Positions 1-7,788 of a stretch of 9,015 bases of DNA are shown here, in pieces. The stretch is from NCBI GenBank assembly GCA_002342165.1, contig DDPM01000168.1, positions 1 to 9,015 of the forward strand, in the 5' to 3' direction. The position numbers and the translations under genes were made by a program. The notes below the pieces were generated by a model that was given only the letters and a program-made list of their open reading frames with translations, ran no database searches and was not told where the DNA came from. The DNA is from Hylemonella sp. UBA2468 (GTDB lineage Bacteria; Pseudomonadota; Gammaproteobacteria; Burkholderiales; Burkholderiaceae_C). How positions within the stretch are numbered: the first letter of the stretch is position 1; the number at the start of each line of letters is the position of its first letter.

Positions 1-1793
<1,793 letters not shown>

Positions 1794-1827
1794 AAAAACG
1801 TCCCAAAGGGGGTTGATGACGTTTTGG

Positions 1828-1856
1828 ACTTTACGGACTCAATTTAGATGTGTCAA
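1828..1856 (-). promoter_or_regulatory. Predicted sigma-70 promoter for bchF-bchN
   Basis: On the minus strand a perfect -35 TTGACA (1856-1851) is followed after exactly 17 bases by TAAAGT (1833-1828), which matches TATAAT at four of six positions. Transcription would start near 1821, giving a leader of roughly 28 bases before the bchF ATG. The -35 hexamer is also one half-site of the PpsR-type palindrome at 1851-1868, so repressor and polymerase would compete for the same bases. The promoter is predicted from sequence only. Confidence 0.6.
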
Positions 1857-1868
1857 CTTAAATTGACG
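1851..1868. promoter_or_regulatory. PpsR/CrtJ-type operator between bchF and ppaA
   Basis: TGTCAACTTAAATTGACG fits the PpsR/CrtJ consensus TGT-N12-ACA with one mismatch at the last base. It contains a perfect inverted repeat, GTCAA-N6-TTGAC (1852-1867). The consensus is established for purple-bacterial pigment genes, and the gene for the cognate regulator lies 1 kb away in this window. One half-site coincides with the bchF -35. The other, TTGACG (1863-1868), could act as a -35 toward ppaA, although no good -10 follows at 16-18 bases. One site could therefore control both divergent genes. Confidence 0.75.
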
Positions 1869-1892
1869 TAAATTATATATTACGATTTAAGT

Positions 1893-1915
1893 GTTTACCC
1901 TAGGTAGGGTTTACC
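1893..1915. repeat. Compact palindrome with flanking direct repeats in the ppaA leader
   Basis: ACCCTA (1897-1902) and TAGGGT (1905-1910) form a perfect 6-bp inverted repeat separated by only two bases. GTTTACC occurs on either side as a direct repeat (1893-1899 and 1909-1915). The two-base loop is too short for an RNA hairpin with all pairs formed, so a dimeric protein-binding site is the more likely reading. It does not fit the TGT-N12-ACA pattern. It lies between the PpsR-type operator and the preferred ppaA ATG. The function and the binding protein are unknown. Confidence 0.35.
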
Positions 1916-1959
1916 AAAAAACCATAAAACTAGAGCCTCTGATTGAATTCACGAAGCTC

Positions 1960-2739
1960 ATGAACGTCCAAGCCCACGCGCACCCCGCAAGCTTTCTTTA
2001 CAGATCTCACCGCTCAGATGCCTACCCCAAGCTTCAGGGTCGCAAGGCTTTGGGAAAGTCGGTCGTGAGTGCCAATGATGTGGATGAATTGGCCCATGCC
2101 TGCTTGTCAAGTGAGCATGCTGCACTCAAGTTGGTGCAGCAGTGGTTGGTGCAGGACCGAGACTTAGAGGCAATTTATTTGAAGGCCCTCGTGCCCGCAG
2201 CGCAGCTGATTGGCGCATGGTGGACATCAGATAAAGTGGACTTTGCCACCGCAACAGTGGCGTTTTGCCGCATGCACCGTTTGATGTATGAACTCAGCCC
2301 TAGGTTTTTAGCGGATGCACGAGTACTCAGCCCAGCGCCCTCTGCCTTGTTGATTCCCACCCCTGGTTGCCAGCACAGCATGGGGGTATTCATGTTAAGT
2401 GAGTTTTTTCGCCGTGGTGGTTGGCGGGTAAGCAGCGATGCCTTGGGCAGTGCGGATGATGTGGTGCGCTTGGTTCAAACCGAGTGGTTTGATGTGCTGG
2501 GCTTGTCCATTGCATCAGACCGGCAACTGAACTTGACAGAGCAAATGTTGACAAAGGTACGGCTACATTCTGCCAATCCTAAACTGGTCATCATGCTCGG
2601 GGGGACCTGGGTACAGGAGGCGCATCCACAATTGGCCAGCTTAAAGCCAGACCTGATCGGCACAGATGCGGGCCAATCGCCGCAGATGGCCCTGCAATAC
2701 CTTCGCAAATTGCAAAGTTGCAGTTTGAGCCAAGATTGA
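1960..2739 (+). CDS. ppaA: PpaA/AerR-family B12-binding (SCHIC-type) regulator of photosynthesis genes
   Basis: Members of this family bind cobalamin and modulate PpsR/CrtJ, acting as light- or oxygen-responsive antirepressors or co-regulators. From the ATG at 1960 the protein has 259 residues. It has a helical N-terminal half (HAALKLVQQWLVQDRDLEAIYLKALVPAAQLIGAWW, resembling the helical cap of B12 modules) and a C-terminal Rossmann-like B12 domain. Domain marks are GCQHSMG with the candidate cobalt-ligand His139, the LSIAS segment around Ser183, and MLGGTW with Gly214-Gly215; this is the DxHxxG / SxL / GG order with normal spacing. The residue two before the His is Cys137 rather than the usual Asp/Glu. 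The same frame is open to a GTG at 1891, directly after a TAA, which would add 23 residues. I prefer 1960 because 1891 has no Shine-Dalgarno and sits among the promoter elements, but 1960 has only a weak GAAG. It lies between bchF and ppsR, the classical aerR/ppaA position. Confidence 0.88.
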   Translation: MNVQAHAHPASFLYRSHRSDAYPKLQGRKALGKSVVSANDVDELAHACLSSEHAALKLVQQWLVQDRDLEAIYLKALVPAAQLIGAWWTSDKVDFATATVAFCRMHRLMYELSPRFLADARVLSPAPSALLIPTPGCQHSMGVFMLSEFFRRGGWRVSSDALGSADDVVRLVQTEWFDVLGLSIASDRQLNLTEQMLTKVRLHSANPKLVIMLGGTWVQEAHPQLASLKPDLIGTDAGQSPQMALQYLRKLQSCSLSQD

Positions 2740-2841
2740 TTGAGATCGGGTTTTGGCACACCCATGCGTAAAACCTCTTACTATTATCAAGTGGCTGGAG
2801 GCTATCATCAGTCTTACAAAAAGTTCAACAAATCAACAAGC

Positions 2842-2859
2842 TGTCAATGCTCGCTGACG
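2842..2859. promoter_or_regulatory. PpsR/CrtJ-type operator just upstream of ppsR
   Basis: TGTCAATGCTCGCTGACG has the form TGTCA-N8-TGACG, the same outer bases and the same single mismatch to TGT-N12-ACA as the bchF/ppaA site. It ends seven bases before the ppsR ATG, so a protein bound here would block initiation or elongation into ppsR. The rest of the 127-bp gap (2740-2866) shows no terminator. An isolated TATTAT at 2782-2787 could be a -10 but has no -35 at the right distance. Confidence 0.6.
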
Positions 2860-2866
2860 CTTACAT

Positions 2867-4255
2867 ATGAACATTGAAAAATTTGACGCTGATACCCTTG
2901 CCCGATTGATCGGCATCGCGTCAGATATTGCGCTCATCATGGACGACCAGGGTGTGGTTCAAGACGTTTCGGTTCGCAAGTCTGAATTGGCCGTGCTGGG
3001 TTGTCAAGATTGGGTGGGCAAAGCTTGGGCAGACTTGGTGACCAGCGAAAGCCGAATCAAGGTGGAAGACATGCTGTCCCAAAACGGATCTGAAACGGAC
3101 ATTCGCTGGAGGCAAGTGAACCATGCGACGCCGCAAGGGGTGGATTTGCCCATTCAGTATGCGGTCTTACGCCTAGAGATGGATGGCCGGATTCTGGCTC
3201 TGGGACGCGATTTAGAAGCTGTGGCGGTGCTCCAGCGTCGCTTGGTGGAAACCCAGCAATCGATGGAGCGGGATTACTTTAGGCTGCGCCACATTGAGGC
3301 CCGCTACCGTACACTTTTCAATACCACCAGTGAACCCATATTGGTATTGGATGGCTCAACTTACAGAGTCACCGAAGTCAATGTCAGCGCTCAAGCGATG
3401 GTCAAGGACTCCAGCAAGCGTTTGGTCGGCCGCGACATTGTCGATTGCTTTGAGCCCAGCTGGAAAGAAGAAGTCATGTCCTTGCTGCGCATGGCCTATG
3501 CTACTGGAAGAATTGAAATGTGTCGGGCACGGTTTTTGGGGGCCAATGCGGACTGCACGGTATCGGCTACGGTGTTTCGACAGGAAACAGGCGCCCAGTT
3601 TTTAGTGCGGCTCTTGCAGCACGAGGTCTCCAGCGGCCCATCAGGCTTGCGCCAAAACTATTGGATGTCCGAGGCTATGGAGCATGCCCCTGTAGGCATT
3701 GTGCTGACCGACCGATCGGGCCAACTCAAGTCGGCCAATACTGAATTTTTGGCCATGATGGGCGCCACCTCGGTGTCGCATGTTCAAGGCGTGCCGATGG
3801 ATAACTGGCTGGTGCGCGGCGGGGTGGACTGGGGCGTGCTGAGTACCAACTTGCGGCAACAGGTCCTGGTGAAAGACTTTGCGACCGAGTTGCGTATGCT
3901 CTCGGGTATGGAGTTGGCAGTGGAAATTTCTGCCCTCAGTCTGACTCATTTGGATGAGAAGCAGTATGCTTTTTTCATCAAGGATGTGACGCGCCGTCGA
4001 GCCCAAGAGACCCCTTCTGCCAGCGCTGGCATGGCCGGCTCAGTGGCCGAGCTGTCCCGTTTGGTCGGCCGCATGCCACTTAAAGACATTGTGGGTGAGA
4101 CGGTCGACATGATTGAAAAAATGTGCATCCAGTCGGCCTTGACCCTGACCCATAACAACCGTGCTTCAGCTTCTGAAATGCTGGGTTTGTCCAGGCAAAG
4201 CCTTTACGTCAAACTGCGGCGCTACGGCATGGTCAGCGACCAGGACGCCGAATAA
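2867..4255 (+). CDS. ppsR: PpsR/CrtJ transcriptional regulator of photosynthesis genes (three PAS domains, Fis-type HTH)
   Basis: PpsR binds TGT-N12-ACA palindromes and represses (in some species also activates) bch, crt and puc genes in response to oxygen and light. The 462-residue protein shows the family layout. An N-terminal PAS (about 10-115, starting ARLIGIASDIALIMDDQG) is followed by a helical linker (about 115-145), PAS1 (about 145-255, FNTTSEPILVLDG) and PAS2 (about 265-380, MEHAPVGIVLTDRSGQLKSAN). A Fis-like helix-turn-helix ends the protein (about 425-455, ASASEMLGLSRQSLYVKLRRYG). Cys420, just before the HTH in IEKMCIQSAL, matches the conserved redox cysteine (420 in R. capsulatus CrtJ, from memory). 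Other cysteines are 46, 194, 219 and 230; the PAS1-PAS2 hinge (about 245-262) has none. The start is chosen because the N-terminus aligns with family members, although no Shine-Dalgarno is evident. Probably autoregulated through the site seven bases upstream. Confidence 0.96.
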   Translation: MNIEKFDADTLARLIGIASDIALIMDDQGVVQDVSVRKSELAVLGCQDWVGKAWADLVTSESRIKVEDMLSQNGSETDIRWRQVNHATPQGVDLPIQYAVLRLEMDGRILALGRDLEAVAVLQRRLVETQQSMERDYFRLRHIEARYRTLFNTTSEPILVLDGSTYRVTEVNVSAQAMVKDSSKRLVGRDIVDCFEPSWKEEVMSLLRMAYATGRIEMCRARFLGANADCTVSATVFRQETGAQFLVRLLQHEVSSGPSGLRQNYWMSEAMEHAPVGIVLTDRSGQLKSANTEFLAMMGATSVSHVQGVPMDNWLVRGGVDWGVLSTNLRQQVLVKDFATELRMLSGMELAVEISALSLTHLDEKQYAFFIKDVTRRRAQETPSASAGMAGSVAELSRLVGRMPLKDIVGETVDMIEKMCIQSALTLTHNNRASASEMLGLSRQSLYVKLRRYGMVSDQDAE

Positions 4256-4270
4256 GCCAGTGATTGTTTA

Positions 4271-4302
4271 GTTGACGCACTAAGTGTCAACCCTTGTTGA
4301 CA
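4271..4302. promoter_or_regulatory. PpsR/CrtJ operator array upstream of bchG
   Basis: TGTCAACCCTTGTTGACA (4285-4302) is a perfect TGT-N12-ACA and a perfect 6+6+6 inverted repeat, the best operator match in the window. A further half-site, GTTGAC (4271-4276), pairs as an inverted repeat with GTCAAC (4286-4291) across nine bases, so three half-sites of alternating direction stand in a row. The region is the 75-bp gap between ppsR and bchG, which shows no terminator; read-through from ppsR is possible. Confidence 0.75.
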
Positions 4303-4324
4303 TTTCGGCTTGCCTTGTCACAAT
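4297..4324 (+). promoter_or_regulatory. Predicted sigma-70 promoter for bchG-orf428-bchP-tspO
   Basis: A perfect -35 TTGACA (4297-4302) is followed after 16 bases by CACAAT (4319-4324), matching TATAAT at four of six positions. The -35 is the right half of the PpsR operator, the same arrangement as at bchF. Transcription would begin at about 4331, on or beside the A of the bchG start codon, which implies a leaderless or nearly leaderless mRNA if this promoter is real. Confidence 0.45.
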
Positions 4325-4330
4325 GGCAGC

Positions 4331-5233
4331 ATGGAAATGGCCTCCAGACCTTCTTTTGCGACCGTGGCAGAACTGCTCAAGCCCATCACTTGGTTTCCGC
4401 CCATGTGGGCTTTGGCCTGTGGCGTGGTGGCTTCCGGGCAAAGTTTTTCTGAACATGCGCTGCTCATCTTTGCGGGCTTGGTCCTGTCTGGGCCCTTGGT
4501 GTGCGCCAGCAGCCAAGCGGTGAATGATTGGTTCGATCGGCATGTGGACGCCATCAATGAACCCAACCGGCCCATACCCTCAGGGCGCATGCCGGGCCAA
4601 TGGGGTTTAAGAATTGCGGTCATCTGGACCGCTTTATCTTTGCTTTGGGCTTTGAGCTTGGGCACATGGGGCTTTTTGGCATGTGGTTTGGGTCTGCTGC
4701 TGGCCTGGGCCTATAGCGCCCCACCTTTTAGGTTCAAAAGCAATGGCTGGTTGGGTAATACCGCTTGCGCACTCAGTTATGAAGGCTTGGCGTGGGTGAC
4801 GGGTTCTGCCCTGATGCTAGGTGGAGCCTTGCCTGATGAAAGGTCTTTGTGGCTGGCTTTGTTGTACAGCGCGGGTGCTCACGGCATCATGACCCTGAAC
4901 GACTTCAAGGCGGTGCAGGGCGACCGCCAAATGGGGGTGCGCTCATTGCCCGTTCAATTGGGCGTGGAGCGAGCCGCACAAGTGGCCTGTGCTTTTATGT
5001 TGTTGGCGCAGTGGTGCGTGGTGTTGTTGCTCACCTACTGGGGAGCGCCCGATCATGCCCTGGTCGTCTTGCTGCTGAGCGCTGCGCAACTTCCGCTGAT
5101 GACCAAATTTGTGCAGCAGCCTGTTGAAAAAGCCCTCTCGGTCAGCGCCTTTGGCGTACCCATGTTTGTGGCCGGCATGATGGTGAGCGCTTGGGCCGTG
5201 CGGTCTCTTAGTCTGGCGCAGGGGGGAGGCTAA
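4331..5233 (+). CDS. bchG: Bacteriochlorophyll a synthase (BchG), UbiA-family prenyltransferase
   Basis: BchG esterifies bacteriochlorophyllide a with geranylgeranyl diphosphate in the membrane, the step that makes the pigment hydrophobic. The 300-residue product (R. capsulatus BchG is about 304) carries the first UbiA acidic motif as NDWFDRHVD (Asn65 to Asp73), followed by the family signature INEPNRPIPSGR. The second acidic motif is in LNDFKAVQGDRQMGVRSLP, as in chlorophyll synthases. The WAYSAPPFRFK loop and several hydrophobic helices complete the fold. The first ATG (4331) is preferred; a second in-frame ATG lies two codons later, and a TTG at 4310 would start inside the promoter. No clear Shine-Dalgarno precedes 4331. 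It heads a four-gene block, and its stop directly abuts the start of the next gene (TAAATG). Confidence 0.96.
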   Translation: MEMASRPSFATVAELLKPITWFPPMWALACGVVASGQSFSEHALLIFAGLVLSGPLVCASSQAVNDWFDRHVDAINEPNRPIPSGRMPGQWGLRIAVIWTALSLLWALSLGTWGFLACGLGLLLAWAYSAPPFRFKSNGWLGNTACALSYEGLAWVTGSALMLGGALPDERSLWLALLYSAGAHGIMTLNDFKAVQGDRQMGVRSLPVQLGVERAAQVACAFMLLAQWCVVLLLTYWGAPDHALVVLLLSAAQLPLMTKFVQQPVEKALSVSAFGVPMFVAGMMVSAWAVRSLSLAQGGG

Positions 5234-6601
5234 ATGCAGACCATCCCCCCCTTTGGATGGCTCCACATTGTGCGCTTGGGCTTGGTGCAAGCCTGCTTGG
5301 GTTCTGTGGTGGTGGTCACCACCTCCACCTTAAACCGCATCATGGTGGTGGAATTGGCACTGCCCGCGCTGCTTCCGGGTCTGTTGGTGGGGTGGCATTA
5401 CGGTGTGCAAATGGTTCGACCGCGCCTGGGCTTTGGAGCTGATGAGGGACGCCGCTCAACACCTTGGATGTTGGGTGGCGTGGTGGTTTTGGCATTGGGC
5501 GGTATCTTGGCCTCTGTGGCTACGGTTTGGATGGCCTCTGAACTGTGGGCGGGAATGGCCTTGGCCTTGCTTTCGTTCAGCATGATTGGCTTGGGTGTAA
5601 GCGCCTGCGGCACCTCGCTCTTGGCCCTGATGGCCAAACGCGTCCCTGATCACATGAGGGCGCCGGCCGCCACCTTGGTATGGATGATGATGATTGTGGG
5701 TTTTGCTGTTACCGCCGTCTCGGTGGGCAAGCTCATAGATCCCTACAGCCCGGCAGTGTTGATTCAGGTCATGACTGGTTTGGCCTGTACGGTGGTGTTG
5801 GTGGCGGCTATAAGTCTTTGGGGGCTTGAAGGGCCAGTGGGATTGCCCACTTCAACCGGTTCGCCCATTTCACCCAGTTCGGCTCAAGTGCTGCCTTCGG
5901 GCCAACGCTTTAAACAAGTGTTTCAAGAGGTGTGGGCTGAGCCGCAAGCCCGCACTTTCAGCATATTTGTGTTTTTGTCCATGCTGGCCTACAGCTCGCA
6001 AGACTTGATCTTGGAGCCCTTTGCCGGTTCGGTATTTGGCATGTCGCCAGGAGCCACTACGCAGCTCTCTGGTTTGCACCACAGCGGGGTGTTGGCCGGG
6101 ATGATTTGGGTTGCCGTAGCAGGTAGCAGTTGGGCCAAAGGCCGTTTGGGGTCTGTACCCACCTGGATGGTGTGGGGCTGTTTGATTTCGGCCGTGGCCA
6201 TGTCCGGTTTGTGCCTTGGCGGTATACAAGGCCAGAGCTGGCCACTGAAGTCCAACGTGTTTGTGTTGGGTGTGGCCAATGGTGCATTTTCTATTGCCGC
6301 CATTGCCACCATGATGCGGCTTGCCGGCAAAGGCCAGGGCGGTCGCGAGGGCACCCGTATGGGGCTTTGGGGTGCCTCACAAGCCATTGCTTTTGGTTTG
6401 GGCGGGGTGCTCGGTACCGCTGCCAGCGACTTGGCGCGCTGGCTCATTTCCTCTCCCAGCTTGGCCTATGCCACCGTTTTTGGCCTGGAGGCGCTTATGT
6501 TTGCCTTGTCGGCCGCAGTGGCCGTGCATGTGTTTAGGCTGGACGAGCCGTCCTCATCCCCCAATTCTGTTTTTGACAGCTACCAAGGAGCTCAGCAATG
6601 A
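5234..6601 (+). CDS. PucC/BCH2-family membrane transporter-like protein (Orf428-type, photosynthesis-cluster MFS)
   Basis: This 455-residue hydrophobic protein belongs to the PucC/LhaA/Orf428 branch of the major facilitator superfamily. Paralogues in the family (PucC, LhaA) are needed for light-harvesting complex assembly and may handle bacteriochlorophyll; the Orf428-type member between bchG and bchP has no settled role. Family blocks are RLGLVQACLGSVVVV, TLNRIMVVELALPALLPGLLVGWHYGVQMVRPRLGFGADEGRRSTPW, and MAKRVPDHMRAPAATLVWMMMIVG. About twelve hydrophobic segments are visible, with a cytoplasmic-looking loop around residues 210-235 rich in Ser and Pro. Its ATG follows the bchG stop with no gap and has a strong GGAGG (5225-5229) four bases upstream, inside the end of bchG. 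Its stop overlaps bchP as ATGA. Position and family make a role tied to the newly esterified pigment likely, but this is inference. Confidence 0.9.
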   Translation: MQTIPPFGWLHIVRLGLVQACLGSVVVVTTSTLNRIMVVELALPALLPGLLVGWHYGVQMVRPRLGFGADEGRRSTPWMLGGVVVLALGGILASVATVWMASELWAGMALALLSFSMIGLGVSACGTSLLALMAKRVPDHMRAPAATLVWMMMIVGFAVTAVSVGKLIDPYSPAVLIQVMTGLACTVVLVAAISLWGLEGPVGLPTSTGSPISPSSAQVLPSGQRFKQVFQEVWAEPQARTFSIFVFLSMLAYSSQDLILEPFAGSVFGMSPGATTQLSGLHHSGVLAGMIWVAVAGSSWAKGRLGSVPTWMVWGCLISAVAMSGLCLGGIQGQSWPLKSNVFVLGVANGAFSIAAIATMMRLAGKGQGGREGTRMGLWGASQAIAFGLGGVLGTAASDLARWLISSPSLAYATVFGLEALMFALSAAVAVHVFRLDEPSSSPNSVFDSYQGAQQ

Positions 6602-7788
6602 TGTCTGAAGAATACGACGTGATCGTGGTGGGTGGGGGCCCCTGCGGCGCCACAGCTGCAGATGATCTGGCTCTACAGGGTCGATCGGTGTTGCTGTTGG
6701 ACCGTCAAGGCCGCACCAAACCCTGTGGTGGCGCCATACCCCCTAGGCTCATCAAAGACTTTGAAATCCCAGACCACCTATTGGTGGCCAAGGCCCGTTG
6801 CGCGCGCATGGTATCCCCCAATGACAACCGCGTTGACATTCCCATTGAAAATGGATTTGTGGGCATGGTGGACCGCGACGAGTTTGACGAATGGCTCAGA
6901 GCACGTGCCAGCTCGCATGGTGCACACCGTTGCCGTGCCGACTTTCAAAAAATCACCCGCGATGAAGATGGGGTGGCCGTGGTGCACTTCAATGAAGTCA
7001 ATAAACACGGATTGGGCGTCCTGCGCAGGGCGCGTGCGCGCATGATCATAGGTGCCGACGGAGCCCGCTCAAGCGTGGCGCGACAAATGATTGAGGGGGC
7101 TGAAAAAACCAAATATGTGTTTGCTTACCACGAAATCATTGAGGCACCCACACACGCTGGCCATGACCCAGAACGTTGCGACGTGTTCTACCAAGGACAT
7201 TTATCGCCCGACTTTTACGGCTGGGTGTTTCCGCATGGTCGCACCATGAGCGTAGGCACGGGAAGCGCCGACAAGGGTTTTTCACTGCGTTCGGCCGTGG
7301 GAGCCTTGCGTTCTCAAACCGGCTTAGACCAAGTCAAAACCTTGCGTCGCGAGGGTGCGCCCATTCCGCTTAAGCCACTGCCCAAATGGGACAACGGTCG
7401 AGATGTGGTGGTGGCCGGTGACGCTGCGGGTGTGGTGGCCCCAGCATCTGGAGAAGGCATTTACTACGCCATGGCCTGCGGACGTATGGCCGCTGAGGCA
7501 GTGCAAGAAGCCTTGGCAACCGGAAACGCTGCCTGCCTGAAAATGGCGCGCAAACGGTTCTTAAAACTGCACGGCAAGGTGTTTTGGGTTCTGGCGATCA
7601 TGCAGTACTTCTGGTACCAAAACGATCAAAGACGCGAACGATTCGTGAAAATCTGTGAAGACAAAGACGTACAAAAATTAACGTTCGATTCGTACATGAA
7701 CAAAGAGTTGGTTCGCTCTGACCCTATGCGGCATGTGCGCATTTTCTTTAAGGATTTGGCCCATTTGTTTGGCCTTGTACGTACATGA
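6598..7788 (+). CDS. bchP: Geranylgeranyl reductase (BchP)
   Basis: BchP is a flavoprotein that reduces three double bonds of the geranylgeranyl tail to give phytylated bacteriochlorophyll a. The 396-residue length fits the family (about 390). The dinucleotide-binding motif is at the N-terminus (VGGGPCGATAA, residues 11-21), followed by KPCGGAIPPR (41-50), a hallmark of the reductase group. FVGMVDRDEFDEWLRARA comes next, then GADGARSSVARQ, and the FAD-binding GDAAGVVAPASGEGIYYAM with Gly274-Asp275. The ATG at 6598 overlaps the upstream stop; AAGGAG (6585-6590) is seven bases upstream, a good distance, and a second ATG follows at 6601 with poorer spacing. The C-terminus after about residue 310 (FWVLAIMQYFWYQNDQRRERF) is the usual BchP helix region. 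Its stop overlaps tspO. Confidence 0.97.
   Translation: MMSEEYDVIVVGGGPCGATAADDLALQGRSVLLLDRQGRTKPCGGAIPPRLIKDFEIPDHLLVAKARCARMVSPNDNRVDIPIENGFVGMVDRDEFDEWLRARASSHGAHRCRADFQKITRDEDGVAVVHFNEVNKHGLGVLRRARARMIIGADGARSSVARQMIEGAEKTKYVFAYHEIIEAPTHAGHDPERCDVFYQGHLSPDFYGWVFPHGRTMSVGTGSADKGFSLRSAVGALRSQTGLDQVKTLRREGAPIPLKPLPKWDNGRDVVVAGDAAGVVAPASGEGIYYAMACGRMAAEAVQEALATGNAACLKMARKRFLKLHGKVFWVLAIMQYFWYQNDQRRERFVKICEDKDVQKLTFDSYMNKELVRSDPMRHVRIFFKDLAHLFGLVRT

Noticed and set aside
2753..2787. TTGGCA ... TATTAT as a ppsR promoter.
   Set aside because: The spacing is 23 bases, too long for sigma-70; the nearer TACTAT is still 20 bases away. Only the AT-rich hexamer is noted.
4310..4330. TTG at 4310 as an upstream start for bchG, adding seven residues.
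   Set aside because: It lies inside the predicted promoter, has no Shine-Dalgarno, and the added residues (PCHNGS) do not resemble a BchG N-terminus.
5308..5323. Perfect 7-bp inverted repeat GGTGGTG-GT-CACCACC near the start of the orf428-type gene, as a possible terminator or attenuator.
   Set aside because: It encodes a Val-Thr run within a conserved transmembrane segment, has a two-base loop and no T-run; codon repetition explains it.
5989..6447. Long minus-strand open frame (152 codons) antisense to the PucC-family gene.
   Set aside because: It is a high-GC shadow of the plus-strand gene; its product shows no domain and no start signals.
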